A stretch of DNA of 64,000 bases from Acidimicrobiia bacterium (lineage in GTDB: Bacteria > Actinomycetota > Acidimicrobiia > IMCC26256 > JAOSJL01). Positions 32,480-42,107 of this stretch are shown here, in pieces; position 1 is the stretch's first letter, and each line of letters opens with the position of its first letter. The notes below the pieces were generated by a model. The model worked only from the letters and a program-made list of their open reading frames with translations, searched no databases and was not told the origin of the DNA. Location of the stretch: the NCBI GenBank assembly GCA_027494115.1, contig JAOSJL010000001.1, positions 2,241,001 to 2,305,000 of the forward strand. The letters are read 5' to 3'. The translations under genes were made by a program, and so were the position numbers.

Positions 32480-33890
32480 CCGACGACCGACCCCGACGCG
32501 TTCCTGGTCGCGACGCGAGTCGGAAGGACGCGAGCCGGAAGATGGCGCTGCAGGCGCTGCTGGCGGTGGACGCCGGCGAACCCTCACACGTCGCGACGCC
32601 CCGCCTCCTTCGCTCGAGCGACCTCGACGCCCGTGACCGCGCATTCGTCACCGGTCTCGTGGCTGGAACGCTTCGAGCGCGGCGGACTCTCGATCATGCG
32701 CTCATCCCATATCTCGACCGTCCTCTCTCGCGTCTCGATGCCGATGTCCGAGAAGGCCTGCGGCTCGGCGCCTACCAACTTCGCGCCGGCGTGGCACCTC
32801 ACGCGGCGGTGAGTGAAACCGTGGATGCCGTCGCAGCCCGGCGTCCCCGCGCGCGCGGATTCGTGAACGCGGTCCTGCGACGTCTGGCAGACGTGGGGGA
32901 GTGGCCGGTCCCCGAGGGCGACACCGACACCGACGTGGGAATTCGAACGTCTCACCCCGACTGGATCGTCCGACGACTCCGGGCGTCCTTCGGCGACGTG
33001 CAGGCGCAGGCGATCCTCGACCTCGACAACCAGGCTCCGACCATGATGTTGCGCCCCAACCCACTCGCGCCGACCCCTTGCGCGCCGACGCGGAGGCGTT
33101 GAGGGCGGAGCTCGAGGCGGCCGGGGGCTCGGTGAACGCGGGAACGATCGTGCCCGAGGCGCTGGCTGTCCGGGGCGTGGGAGACCCGTCCGTACTCGAT
33201 GTCGTCGCCTCGGGTCGGGCCAGTCCGCAGGACGAAGCCAGCCAGGCCGTCGCGGAAGCGGTCGTCGGAGCGGTCCTGAGAGCCCGAGGTGAAGACGGCC
33301 ACTCCGTCGTCGTCGACCTGGCAGCGGCTCCGGGCGGCAAGGCGTGCGCCATCGCGGAGCGTCTGCCGGGCCGATCGATGATCGTGGCGGCCGACATCGC
33401 ACAGCAGCGTCTCCGCTGGGTCACCGACGCCATCGCGCGACTGGACCTCACGAATGTCGTGGTGCTGTGCTCCGACGGATCCAGGCTCGGGCTCCGGGAT
33501 GGTGTGGCCGACGCCGTTCTCGTGGATGCCCCCTGTTCGGGCCTCGGGGTCCTGCGACGACGTCCGGAATCTCGTTGGCGCATCGAGCAGGGCGATCTCG
33601 GCGCCATGGCGGAACGTCAACGCGCCCTCCTCGTCGAAGGAGCGCGGGTGCTGCGCCACGGAGGAACGCTCGTCTATTCGGTCTGCACACTCAGTGACGA
33701 GGAAACGCTCGACATCGACAGCTGGCTCGCCCGAGAACACGGGGAGTTGGAAGCGATCCGTATCGTCGACGCCCCCTGGCGCGACCACGGGCGTGGATCT
33801 CTTCTGTTGCCGACCGACGCCGGCACAGACGGCATGTACGTACTGGCACTTCAGAAATCGACCGCAATCCCAGCGGGTACCCTGGGGTGA
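32476..33890 (+). CDS. rsmB: 16S rRNA (cytosine-967) methyltransferase RsmB (frame broken once)
   Basis: NusB-like RNA-binding domain (ALQALLAVDAG ... FVTGLVAGTLRARRTLDH) followed by a SAM-dependent methyltransferase domain with VVDLAAAPGGKACAIAERLP, the catalytic motif DAPCSGLGVLRRRPESRW and GGTLVYSVCTLSDEE. A G is missing near 33072; restoring it gives NPLAPDPLRADAEALRAE and 471 codons. The N-terminus carries a 15-bp duplication (DASRK twice). GTG 32476 overlaps fmt. Confidence 0.93.
32512..32541 (+). repeat. 15-bp tandem duplication in the rsmB N-terminus
   Basis: GACGCGAGTCGGAAG (32512) and GACGCGAGCCGGAAG (32527) encode DASRK twice, directly before the NusB-like domain. Confidence 0.92.
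33878..33883 (+). promoter_or_regulatory. Candidate leaderless -10 element for rpe
   Basis: TACCCT, 6 bases before ATG 33890 and 3 before the alternative GTG 33887, lies within the end of rsmB. Confidence 0.3.
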
Positions 33891-34539
33891 TGAAGATCGC
33901 TCCGTCGATCCTCTCGGCCGACTTCGCCGAGCTGGCCCGGGACGTCAAACGGGTGGAGCCCGAGGCCGACCTTCTCCATGTGGACTGCATGGACGGGCAC
34001 TTCGTGCCCAACCTCACGATCGGCCCGCCTGTCGTTCGTTCGCTCCGTCCCCACACCGACCTGTTCCTCGACTGTCATCTCATGGTCGACAACCCCCGCG
34101 ATCTGCTCGAGGACTTCGCTTCCGCCGGCGCCGACCGTTGCGACGTCCACATCGAGTTGGGTGACCCACGGCCCGCCTTCGCCGAGATGCGGGCGCTCGG
34201 CCTGGGCGTCGGGCTGACCCTCAATCCCGACACCGACGTCGCCGAAGTCCTGTCCTACCTCGGTGAGATCGATCTGCTCCTCGTCATGAGTGTCCATCCC
34301 GGATTCGGCGGGCAGGCCTTCATTCCCGACGTGCTCGACAAGGTGAGAGAGGCACGCAAGCGGATCGACGAGGACGATCTCGACGTCGAGATCCAGATCG
34401 ACGGCGGTATCAAGAGGAGAATGCCGCCGAGGCAGCCTCTGCGGGAGTCGACATACTCGTTGCCGGGAGCGCGATCTTCAAGGCCGCGGACCCGGCTGTC
34501 GCCGCACGCGAGATCCGGGACGCCGCATGGCCGAGGTGA
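33890..34539 (+). CDS. rpe: Ribulose-phosphate 3-epimerase (frame broken once)
   Basis: Interconverts ribulose-5-P and xylulose-5-P. TIM-barrel motifs: IAPSILSADFAEL, DCMDGHFVPNLTIGP, CHLMVDNP, LVMSVHPGFGGQAFIPDVLDK and QIDGGIK. One G is missing near 34414; restoring it gives GGIKEENAAEAASAG and 216 codons ending at TGA 34537. Starts GTG 33887 and ATG 33890 are both possible; ATG is favoured by spacing to a -10-like TACCCT. The end overlaps the next gene by 13 bases. Confidence 0.94.
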
Positions 34540-35459
34540 TCCTCGTCGCCGACGACGATCCGGACGTGGCGCGGGCCGTGGAGGTGAACCTGAGCCTTGA
34601 GGGCTACGAGGTCCACCTCGCAGGCGACGGGAATGACGCCCTCGAGAAGGCCTTCAAGCTCGAACCCGACCTGGTCGTGCTCGACTGGCTCATGCCGGGA
34701 AAAGACGGCATTCAGGTGTGCCGGGCGTTGCGTGCCGACCCGCGGACGGCGAATGTCGCCATCATCATGCTCACCGCGAGGAGCCAGGCCGACGACAAGG
34801 TCGAGGGATTCACCTCCGGAGCCGACGACTACATCGTCAAACCGTTCGAGCCGAGCGAACTCGTGGCACGTGTCAGCGGGGTGCTGCGACGGGCGACGCA
34901 GATGCGCGACCTCTCGCCGCTCACACGTCTTCCGGGCAACTTCCGCATCGCCGCCGAGCTCGAGAGCCTCGTGGGTGACCCCCATGCACAGTTCGCTGTC
35001 CTGTATGCCGATCTGAACGACTTCAAGTCGTTCAACGACCACTACGGGTTCCTCCGCGGCGACGAGGTGATCAAGTTCACGGCCCGTGTGATCACCGAGG
35101 CACTGTCCGCACATCCGTCGGAGCCGTCCTTCGCCGGTCACGTGGGCGGTGACGACTTCGTGGTCGTGGTCGCACCCGATACCGTCGAGGCTGTGGCGGC
35201 CGAGATCATCGACCGTTTCGACGGCGGAATCGGCGAGCTGTACAACCCCGAGGATGCTGCTCGCGGGTTCGTCGAGGTCGTGGACCGACAGGGTGTGCGG
35301 CGTAGGCACGCGATCGTCGGCATCGCCATCGGGATCGTTTCCAGTGCTCGACGCAGGATCGCCACGCAGTGGGAGGCGTCCGCTGTCGCCTCGGAGATGA
35401 AGACCCACGCGAAGCGTCACGGTCACTCGGCCTTCGAGGTCGACCGACGAACCGACTGA
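34527..35459 (+). CDS. Response regulator with GGDEF-like (GGDDF) output domain
   Basis: PleD-like two-domain protein of 310 aa. The receiver domain (1-120) is complete: acidic pocket D10/D11, phospho-acceptor D53 (VVLDWLMPG), T83 and K105 (DDYIVKPF). The output domain (125-305) has the GGDEF-fold landmarks LTRLPGN, YADLNDFKSFNDHYG, GDEVI and the signature loop as GGDDF (207-211), with Asp for the usual Glu. No RxxD inhibitory site precedes it. Whether it makes c-di-GMP is uncertain. No histidine kinase is nearby. The c-di-GMP riboswitch at 3238 makes it a candidate player in pilin control. Confidence 0.85.
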   Translation: MAEVILVADDDPDVARAVEVNLSLEGYEVHLAGDGNDALEKAFKLEPDLVVLDWLMPGKDGIQVCRALRADPRTANVAIIMLTARSQADDKVEGFTSGADDYIVKPFEPSELVARVSGVLRRATQMRDLSPLTRLPGNFRIAAELESLVGDPHAQFAVLYADLNDFKSFNDHYGFLRGDEVIKFTARVITEALSAHPSEPSFAGHVGGDDFVVVVAPDTVEAVAAEIIDRFDGGIGELYNPEDAARGFVEVVDRQGVRRRHAIVGIAIGIVSSARRRIATQWEASAVASEMKTHAKRHGHSAFEVDRRTD

Positions 35460-35472
35460 AGACGAGGGTGAC

Positions 35473-35973
35473 GTGATCGCCTGCAAGGTCCTGACCGTCT
35501 CCGACGGTGTCGTGGCGGGAAGCCGCGAAGACCGCTCGGGCGACGCCCTCGTCGCTCGACTCGGGGAGGCCGGCTACGAGCTCGCTCAACGCCGCGTCGT
35601 GGCCGACGGCGTTCAGAGTGTCGCCGACGCACTCCGCCAGATGACGGCGGACTTCGAGGGCCTTCTCGTCACGACCGGTGGAACCGGCTTCGGCCCCCGG
35701 GATCTCACTCCCGAAGGCACGCGGGCGGTGATCGACCGCGAGGCTCCGGGTCTGGCGGAGGCAATGCGCCGGGTCAGTGACGCCGACCGGCCGCTCGGGA
35801 TGCTGAGCCGCTCGGTGTGTGGGAGCCGGGGCGCCGTTCTCGTCTGCAACCTGCCCGGCTCGTCGACGGGGGCGATCGAGTGTCTCGAGGTGATCCTGCC
35901 GGCGGTACCCCACGCGCTGGAGCTCCTGGCCGGGGGAGGCCGCATTGAGTGTCGGCTGACCTGCGTAGCGTGA
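35473..35973 (+). CDS. mog: Molybdenum cofactor adenylyltransferase (MogA/MoaB family)
   Basis: Adenylates molybdopterin ahead of molybdenum insertion. The 166-aa single-domain protein has VLTVSDGVVAGSREDRSGD, the signature LLVTTGGTGFGPRDLTPEGT, and CNLPGSSTGAIECLEVIL. MogA and MoaB are hard to separate by sequence. No other molybdenum cofactor gene is in the window; it follows the GGDEF-like gene by 13 bases. Confidence 0.87.
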   Translation: MIACKVLTVSDGVVAGSREDRSGDALVARLGEAGYELAQRRVVADGVQSVADALRQMTADFEGLLVTTGGTGFGPRDLTPEGTRAVIDREAPGLAEAMRRVSDADRPLGMLSRSVCGSRGAVLVCNLPGSSTGAIECLEVILPAVPHALELLAGGGRIECRLTCVA

Positions 35974-36017
35974 GCCCGCCGGGTCATACGTTCCACCAGC
36001 CCACCAGAAATAGAACG

Positions 36018-36026
36018 TGTTACAAT
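36018..36026 (+). promoter_or_regulatory. Extended -10 promoter of the riboflavin operon
   Basis: TGTTACAAT is an extended -10; GGAGG (36034-36038) and the ribD GTG (36046) follow. The 72-base gap after mog cannot hold an FMN riboswitch. Confidence 0.55.
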
Positions 36027-36045
36027 TCCACTCGGAGGCGGTGAC

Positions 36046-37184
36046 GTGAGATCTGGCAGCCCGGGAGCAGGGACACCACTTCGGGAGGCTCTGGCCCGCG
36101 CTGTCGCGCTGGGAGAGATATCGCGCGTCCAGGCTCCGCCCAACCCTTGGGTCGGCTGCGTACTGCTGAACGACGAACGGGCGGTCGGTGAAGGGCGTAC
36201 CGATCCACCCGGCGGGTCCCACGCCGAGATCAACGCCCTGGCCGAGGCGGGCCCCGCCGCCCGGGGCGCGACCGCCGTCGTCACCCTCGAGCCCTGTTCG
36301 CACCACGGGCGGACGCCCCCGTGCGCCGACGCCCTGATCGAGGCCGGCGTGGCCCGGGTGGTCGTGTGCCTCGAGGATCCGGACGACCACGTGGCCGGGC
36401 GGGGATCGCGCGCCTGCGCGAGGCGGGGGTGGATGTCGAGGTCGGCACCGGCGCCGACGACGCCGCACGCTCCCTGGCCCCGTATCTGATGCACCGTCGT
36501 CGGGGACGCTCGTTCGTGGTGGCCAAGATCGCCCAGAGCCTGGACGGCCGTGTGGCAGGTGCCGACGGCGGTGCACGGTGGGTGACCGGCGAGCGCGCCC
36601 GTGCTGACGGTCACGCACTACGCGCTGTGTCACAGGCGGTCGGCGTCGGTGCGGAGACGGCTCTCGCCGACGATCCGCGCCTCGACGTCCGTGACGTCGC
36701 CCCTCCTTCTGACCCACCGCTGCGGGTCGTGTTGGACTCCACGGGCCGGGTCCCCGCCACCGGGGCACTGTTCGACACGGGCGTGGCGCCGACTCTCGTG
36801 TGCACGACCGAGGCGGCTCCCGCCACGGTCCGCTCCGCGTGGGAGGGGGCCGGCGCCGAGGTTGTCGTCCTCGATGCCGCCAGCGACGGCCCGGGAGTCG
36901 ATCCGGGCGGAGTCGTGGAGTACCTCGGCGGCCGCGGCGTCCTCCAATTCCTCCTGGAGGGCGGGCCCACCGTGTTCGGCAGCTTCGTGCGCGCCGGGCT
37001 CGTCGACAGGATGGTGCTCTACCTGGCCCCTCTTCTGTTGGGCAGCGCCGCCACCGCCATGTTCGGTGGGTCCGGGCCCGCAGGCCTGGCCGACGCGCCC
37101 CGCCTGACCCCCACAGGCGTGACACGACTCGGTGACGACCTGCGCCTCGACTACGACCTCCAGCACGACGCGGCGGTGGCCTGA
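36046..37184 (+). CDS. ribD: Riboflavin biosynthesis deaminase/reductase RibD (frame broken once)
   Basis: Deaminates and then reduces the pyrimidine intermediate. The deaminase half has [10 protein letters not shown], the zinc/proton motif [10 protein letters not shown] and [21 protein letters not shown]. The reductase half has [45 protein letters not shown] and [11 protein letters not shown] is missing in the run 36401-36404; restoring it gives [16 protein letters not shown] and 379 codons. GTG 36046 has a strong GGAGG. First gene of ribD-E-BA-H. Confidence 0.93.
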
Positions 37185-37789
37185 TGTTCACCGGCATCGT
37201 CGAGGAACTCGCCACCGTCACCGAGGTGACACCTCGGGCGGGGGGCGCAACGCTGCGGATCGACGCACCTCGCACGGTTCCCGGGCTGTCGCAGGGGGCG
37301 TCGGTGGCGGTGAACGGATGCTGTCTCACCGTCACCGATCTCGGGACCGACTGGTGGGAGGCCCAGGCCGTCATCGAGACACTCGACCGCACGACGCTGG
37401 GCGATCTCGTAGCGGGTGACCCGGTGAATCTGGAGCGCCCGGTGCGTGTGGGGGACACGCTCGACGGGCACGTCGTGTCGGGCCACGTCGACGGCGTCGG
37501 CCGTGTCGTCGTACGGGCCGCCGAGCCTGATGGATCGACACGGCTCGTGGTGGAGGTTCCCGGAGAGCTCTGTCGCTACATCGTCGAGAAGGGATCTGTC
37601 GCCGTCGACGGCGTGAGCCTCACGGTCACCGAAATGTCCGACCCGGATTCGGCCTTCGGGGTCGCCGTGATTCCCCACACGTCCGACGTGACGACTCTCG
37701 GCCGACGCGTCGAGGGTGACAGGGTGAACATCGAGGTCGATCTCATGGCCAAGTACGTCGAGCGGCTGCTCGACCGATCGGAGCACTGA
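37184..37789 (+). CDS. ribE: Riboflavin synthase alpha subunit
   Basis: Dismutates two lumazines to riboflavin. The tandem lumazine-binding barrels start [15 protein letters not shown] and, in the second repeat, [22 protein letters not shown] and [11 protein letters not shown] are the paired motifs, and [16 protein letters not shown] ends the second barrel. The 201-aa length is normal. It overlaps ribD by one base. Confidence 0.96.
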   Translation: MFTGIVEELATVTEVTPRAGGATLRIDAPRTVPGLSQGASVAVNGCCLTVTDLGTDWWEAQAVIETLDRTTLGDLVAGDPVNLERPVRVGDTLDGHVVSGHVDGVGRVVVRAAEPDGSTRLVVEVPGELCRYIVEKGSVAVDGVSLTVTEMSDPDSAFGVAVIPHTSDVTTLGRRVEGDRVNIEVDLMAKYVERLLDRSEH

Positions 37790-37790
37790 C

Positions 37791-39017
37791 ATGCCCTTCC
37801 ATCAGATCGAGGAGGCCATCGCAGCGATAGGCCGCGGCGAGATGGTGGTCGTCGTCGATGACGCCGACCGTGAGAACGAAGGCGATCTCATCATGGCGGC
37901 CGAGAACGTCACGCCGGAGGCGCTCGGTTTCATGGTGCGTCACACGAGTGGGGTGATCTGCGTCTCGACGACCGGTGACCGTCTCGACGAGCTCCAGCTC
38001 CCCCAGATGGTCGCCGACAACACCGAGGGTCAGCGCACAGCCTTCACAGTGTCGGTCGACGCCAAAGCGGGCACGACCACGGGTATTTCGGCCGCCGACC
38101 GCTGTACCACGATCCGGGCACTGATCGACGCCTCGACGACACCCGACGACCTCGCCCGGCCCGGGCACATCTTCCCGCTGCGCTACCGCGAGGGAGGGGT
38201 GCTGAAGCGGGCGGGACACACCGAAGCCGCCGTCGACCTCGCGCGCCTCGCCGGCCTGTCGACCGCCGGGGTGCTCTCCGAGGTCGTCAACGACGACGGC
38301 ACGATGGCCCGCCTCGAGGATCTGGAGAAGTTCGCCTCCCGCTACGGCCTGGTCCTGATCTCGATCGCCGACCTGATCCGGTACCGCCGCCACAGGGAGA
38401 AGCTCGTGCGCCGGGTCAGTGAAGCCCGGATCCCGACGCGTCACGGCGACTTCACCGCGTACGTGTTCGAATCTCTGCTCGACGGTGCGGAGCACATGGC
38501 GTTTGTCCGTGGCGATGTGGCCGGTCAGGCGAACACCCTCGTCCGTGTGCACTCCGAGTGCCTCACCGGTGACGTTTTCGGTTCGATGCGCTGCGATTGC
38601 GGCTTCCAGCTGGATCTGGCCCTGGCCCAGATCGCCGCCGAAGATCAAGGCATCGTCGTGTACCTGCGCGGTCACGAGGGCCGTGGCATCGGCCTCGGAC
38701 ACAAGCTCCGGGCGTATCGGCTCCAGGACGAAGGGCGCGACACGGTGGAGGCCAACCTCGAGCTCGGCTTCCCGGTGGATTCCCGCGAGTACGGCATCGG
38801 CGCCCAGATCCTCGTCGATCTGGGTGTGACCACCATGCGGCTCCTGACCAACAATCCGTCCAAGTACGGCGGCATCGACGGCTACGGTCTGGAGATCGTG
38901 GAGCGGGTTCCCCTGGCGGCCGAACCGAACGACGAGAACATCGCCTACCTACGGACGAAGCAGCAGAAGATGGGGCACCTGCTCGAGATCGAGGACGACG
39001 GTCGCGGAGGAAGCTGA
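37791..39017 (+). CDS. ribBA: Bifunctional DHBP synthase / GTP cyclohydrolase II
   Basis: RibB half: [44 protein letters not shown] and [21 protein letters not shown]. RibA half: [20 protein letters not shown] with the three zinc cysteines, [11 protein letters not shown], and [12 protein letters not shown] then [17 protein letters not shown]. The 408-aa length is standard for the fusion. ATG 37791 is one base after ribE. Confidence 0.96.
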   Translation: MPFHQIEEAIAAIGRGEMVVVVDDADRENEGDLIMAAENVTPEALGFMVRHTSGVICVSTTGDRLDELQLPQMVADNTEGQRTAFTVSVDAKAGTTTGISAADRCTTIRALIDASTTPDDLARPGHIFPLRYREGGVLKRAGHTEAAVDLARLAGLSTAGVLSEVVNDDGTMARLEDLEKFASRYGLVLISIADLIRYRRHREKLVRRVSEARIPTRHGDFTAYVFESLLDGAEHMAFVRGDVAGQANTLVRVHSECLTGDVFGSMRCDCGFQLDLALAQIAAEDQGIVVYLRGHEGRGIGLGHKLRAYRLQDEGRDTVEANLELGFPVDSREYGIGAQILVDLGVTTMRLLTNNPSKYGGIDGYGLEIVERVPLAAEPNDENIAYLRTKQQKMGHLLEIEDDGRGGS

Positions 39018-39524
39018 GTGGGGACTTACGCCCGCCACGAGGGCAGGCTCGTCGCGGGTGACGCCCGCTTCGCTGTTGTGGCCAGCAGATTCAACAAGGA
39101 GATCACCGACCGACTCCTCGACGGTGCTCTCGCCGCGTTCGGAGAGCACGGTGTGACCGACGATCACATCGAGGTGTTCTGGGTCCCGGGAGCCTTCGAG
39201 CTCCCTCTCGTCGCCCAGCACTGCGCCGGTAGCGGGGAGTTCGACGCCGTGGTCTGTGTGGGAGCAGTGGTGCGCGGTGGTACACCGCACTTCGACTACG
39301 TCGCCGGCGCCGCGGCCCGTGGTGTCATGACAGCCGCGCTCGCCACCGGTGTGCCCGTCGTGTTCGGCGTGCTCACCACCGACGATGAGGAGCAGGCTCT
39401 CGCCCGTGCAGGTGGCACCGAGGGCAACAAGGGGGAGGAGGCCGCTGTGACGGCACTCGAGATGGCCGACCTGATGGCGGGGCTTCGCGACGGCTCACGA
39501 GACGGAGAGGTCGGGAACACATGA
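39018..39524 (+). CDS. ribH: 6,7-dimethyl-8-ribityllumazine synthase
   Basis: Condenses the RibB and RibD products. The 168-aa protein has FAVVASRFNKEITDRLLDGA, FWVPGAFELPLVAQHCA, VCVGAVVRGGTPHFDYV, and FGVLTTDDEEQALAR then GNKGEEAAVTALEMADLM. GTG 39018 directly abuts the ribBA stop. hisG overlaps by 4 bases. Confidence 0.96.
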   Translation: MGTYARHEGRLVAGDARFAVVASRFNKEITDRLLDGALAAFGEHGVTDDHIEVFWVPGAFELPLVAQHCAGSGEFDAVVCVGAVVRGGTPHFDYVAGAAARGVMTAALATGVPVVFGVLTTDDEEQALARAGGTEGNKGEEAAVTALEMADLMAGLRDGSRDGEVGNT

Positions 39525-40402
39525 GCGAGCTCCGGTTGGTGCTGCCCAAGGGTTCGCTCGAGCGTTCCACTCTCGCCCTGTTCGAAGAGGCGGATCTCCC
39601 TGTGCAGCGCGGAAGCGACGTCGACTACCGCGCCGCGATCAACGACCCCCGGATCTCCGAGGTCCGGATCCTGCGACCTCAGGAGATCCCTCGGTATGTC
39701 GCCGACGGGTTGTTCGATCTCGGCATCACCGGCCGCGACTGGATCGAGGAGACCCAGGCCGACGTCACCACGGTCGCCCAGCTCCACTACTCGAAGGCCA
39801 CGGCGCGCCCGATCCGGATCGTCCTCGCCGTCGCCGAGGACTCGACGGTCACCTCCGCGACCGATCTCACCGACGGAGTGCGCGTCCACACCGAGTATCC
39901 GAGTCTCACGGGCCGCTACTTCGAGCGGCTCGGGATCGATGCTCAGGTCACGCTTTCCTACGGGGCGACGGAGGCGAAGGTTCCCGAGATCGCCGACGCG
40001 GTCGTGGAGATCACCGAGACCGGTCGTGCCCTCCGCGCGGCGGGCCTGCGGATCGTCGACGAGGTGCTGCTCTCCCACACCGAGCTCGTGGCCAATCCGG
40101 AGTCGTACGCCGATCCGGAACGACGCCGCTCCATGGAGCAGATCGAGACACTGCTCACCGGAACCCTCGAGGCCCGGGGCCGAGTCCTCGTGAAGTTGAA
40201 CGTCGACGGCGACCGGCTGGAGACCGTGATCGCGCTCCTACCCTCCCTGCGGGCTCCGACGGTCAACGAACTCGCGGGCAACGGCGGGTTCGCGGTCGAG
40301 ACCGTCGTCCCCACGTCGCAGATCAACACCCTCATCCCGGCGTTGCGGGAGGGTGGTGCCACCGGGATCCTCGAGATCCCGATCTCCAAGATCGTGCACT
40401 GA
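39521..40402 (+). CDS. hisG: ATP phosphoribosyltransferase, long form
   Basis: First step of histidine synthesis, feedback-inhibited by histidine. The catalytic lobes carry LRLVLPKGSLERSTLALFEE, GLFDLGITGRDWIEE and AVVEITETGRALRAAGL. A C-terminal regulatory domain (VKLNVDGDRLETVIALLPSL ... INTLIPALREGGATGILEIP) makes this the HisZ-independent long form, as in mycobacteria. 293 aa. No hisE is adjacent; the gene ends a translation-coupled rib operon. Confidence 0.95.
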   Translation: MSELRLVLPKGSLERSTLALFEEADLPVQRGSDVDYRAAINDPRISEVRILRPQEIPRYVADGLFDLGITGRDWIEETQADVTTVAQLHYSKATARPIRIVLAVAEDSTVTSATDLTDGVRVHTEYPSLTGRYFERLGIDAQVTLSYGATEAKVPEIADAVVEITETGRALRAAGLRIVDEVLLSHTELVANPESYADPERRRSMEQIETLLTGTLEARGRVLVKLNVDGDRLETVIALLPSLRAPTVNELAGNGGFAVETVVPTSQINTLIPALREGGATGILEIPISKIVH

Positions 40403-40674
40403 TGCCCGAGCCCGGAATGAGCCGGCCCGGCTGGTCACCGCGGCGCGGCACCGTCGTCGAGTTCGACGAGCACCGCGGGCTCGGGACGGTCGAGGAGCAC
40501 GTCGCCCATGGCTCCGGGCAGAACGGTGGGCGCTGCTACCCCTTCCACTGCACGGCGATCACCGGTTCCCGCACGATCGAGGTCGGTCTTCCCGTGGTCT
40601 TCTCGGTCTCACCGGGGCATCTCGGCCGGGATGAGGCACGCGGGGTCACAACCCTCGAGGACACCGCCTCCTGA
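40402..40674 (+). CDS. Divergent cold-shock-domain-like small protein
   Basis: The 90-aa protein resembles a cold-shock fold: GTVVEFDEHRGLGTVEE aligns with the first two strands (GTVKWF...GFGFI) of CspA-type proteins, FHCTAITGSRTIEVG with strand 3, and VVFSVSPGHLGRDEARGV with strands 4-5. The RNP aromatic residues are mostly lost and a loop (HVAHGSGQNGGRCYP) is inserted. ATG overlaps the hisG stop by one base. Function unknown; a nucleic-acid-binding role is an inference. Confidence 0.6.
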   Translation: MPEPGMSRPGWSPRRGTVVEFDEHRGLGTVEEHVAHGSGQNGGRCYPFHCTAITGSRTIEVGLPVVFSVSPGHLGRDEARGVTTLEDTAS

Positions 40675-40865
40675 GGACCTCCCGACACATGTTCTCCGTT
40701 CCCACCCTGGGGTCGGGATAACTGTCATACCCGGGTTCTACGCTGGTTCTGTCGATGCGGAGGGTTTCTTCTCCCGCTCGGTCTCTTCCCCCGATGGCTA
40801 TCGCCTGCGTGCATGTCGCTTTCTGTGTCGGCGCGCGGGTGAACGAGCTCGGGAGGAGGTGGGTT
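40675..40865. other. Intergenic region without recognised feature
   Basis: The 190-base gap before the DUF222 gene holds a GGGAGGAGG ribosome site at its end and otherwise nothing I can identify. Confidence 0.5.
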
Positions 40866-41565
40866 GTGGAGGAACCAGCCGAAGACTTCGATTCCACCGG
40901 GGAATCCGATCCGGGCGAGGACACGCGTTCGGGTGTGGGCCCGTTGGGCCGCGAGTATCTCGATCTCCTCGAAGAATCGCGGCGCTTCGACGCTCGACTG
41001 GCCGCCTCCTTGGCGGAGCTGGATGCGTCACGGGAGTGGGGCCTCGACGGCTCGGCAACGTGCCAAGCGTGGTTGCGGCAGCACGGCCGCATGACAGGCT
41101 CAGCAGCGTCGGCGAAGCTCAAGACCGCGCGACGCTTGCGTCATCTTCCCCGCACGGCCGAGGCGTTCGCCGCAGGGGAGATCTCGTCGGATCACGTTCG
41201 GGTCATCGCCAACGGTACCGACCTCGCCGAGAGCCTCGGTCCACTCGACGAGATCGATCCCGAAAGGGCTGCGCAGTTGGTGGCCGAGGGCGAGAAGATC
41301 TTCGTGGACGCTGCCCGCGCTCTCGATCCGGGTCGGCTCCGTCGCGTCGTGACGCACTGGCGCCATGCGGTTGAACCGCAGGTCGTCGTCGGCGACGAGA
41401 CCGAGAAAGTGTGTCGTCGGAAGCTGCACATGTCCCAGACCCTCGATGGCCGGTTCGTCTTGGACGGAGAGTTGGACTTCGAAGGCGGCACGGTCGTGAA
41501 GACCGCCCTCGAGGCGCTCATGAGCCCCGACCCGGCCACGCCTACGCGGTCCGGCGTGGGGCTCC

Positions 41566-41701
41566 GGGGAGGTCTTGTCGCTGCGATCTGCGCCCCAGGG
41601 TCGCGGTCGAGCCCCTGCTCGCCTCCGCTGCGCTCCGGCTCGGCACTCCGTGCCGGGTCTCGACCGCTGGGCGCAACTGATCGCATCGCCAAGACCTCCC
41701 C
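41566..41701 (+). repeat. 136-bp imperfect palindrome inside the DUF222 gene
   Basis: GGGGAGGTCTTG (41566-41577) pairs with CAAGACCTCCCC (41690-41701). The arms continue imperfectly through TGCGATC/GATCGCA and CGGTCGAG (41604-41611)/CTCGACCG (41659-41666). An inner perfect hairpin CGGCAC-TCC-GTGCCG lies at 41641-41655. Confidence 0.85.
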
Positions 41702-41730
41702 GTCGCTTCCAGTAGCACGTGGCGCGGAGA

Positions 41731-41794
41731 CAGCTGATGGGCGACCGCGAGTGACTCGCTTCAGCGCCGGAGCGAGTCGGGCGACCATCAGCTG
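41731..41794 (+). repeat. Nested stem-loop inside the DUF222 gene
   Basis: Outer arms CAGCTGATGG (41731-41740) and CCATCAGCTG (41785-41794) are perfect. Inner arms GACTCGCT (41753-41760) and AGCGAGTC (41771-41778) are perfect with a 10-base loop. Confidence 0.9.
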
Positions 41795-42107
41795 CCTCCC
41801 GCAGCTGGAGCACCTGCCAGGCACTCGACGTCGGACGCAGAACACCGACCATCCCGCCGGCGATCCGACGCGCACTCGTCGTGCGCGACCGTGGCTGCGC
41901 CTGGCCCGGATGCGACCGGCCCCCCGAATGGACCGACGCCCACCACATCGTCCACTGGGCCAACGGAGGCAGAACATCGCTCGACAACCTCGCCCTGCTC
42001 TGCCGCACCCACCACACCAAACTCCACGAACACCACTGGACGGCCCGGCTCACCGACGAAGGAGAACTCGAGGTCAAACCGCCGTAGCGAGCGTGCCGTC
42101 GCTGCAG

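Larger units (their letters stand above)
40866..42087 (+). pseudogene. DUF222/HNH endonuclease (13E12 repeat family) gene with replaced middle
   Basis: The N-terminal half is a good DUF222 domain (LAELDASREWGLDGSATCQA, KLKTARRLRHLPRTAEAFAA, LDGRFVLDGELDFEGGTVVK). The C-terminal end is a good HNH domain in another frame: IPPAIRRALVVRDRGCAWPG, then DAHHIVHWANGGRTSLDNLA and LLCRTHHTKLHEHHW. Between about 41540 and 41815 none of the three frames reads as the usual linker domain; instead the DNA forms nested palindromes. GTG 40866 has a strong GGAGGAGG. This family is multi-copy in actinobacteria and in mycobacteria carries a phage attachment site, so an insertion or gene-conversion scar is possible. 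Confidence 0.8.

Noticed and set aside
35974..36045. FMN riboswitch before ribD
   Set aside because: The gap is only 72 bases and lacks the conserved FMN-aptamer loops; only a promoter and ribosome site are visible.
41566..41701. Intrinsic terminator of the DUF222 gene
   Set aside because: It lies in the middle of the gene, has an imperfect long stem with large internal loops and no U-tract; the HNH end continues downstream.
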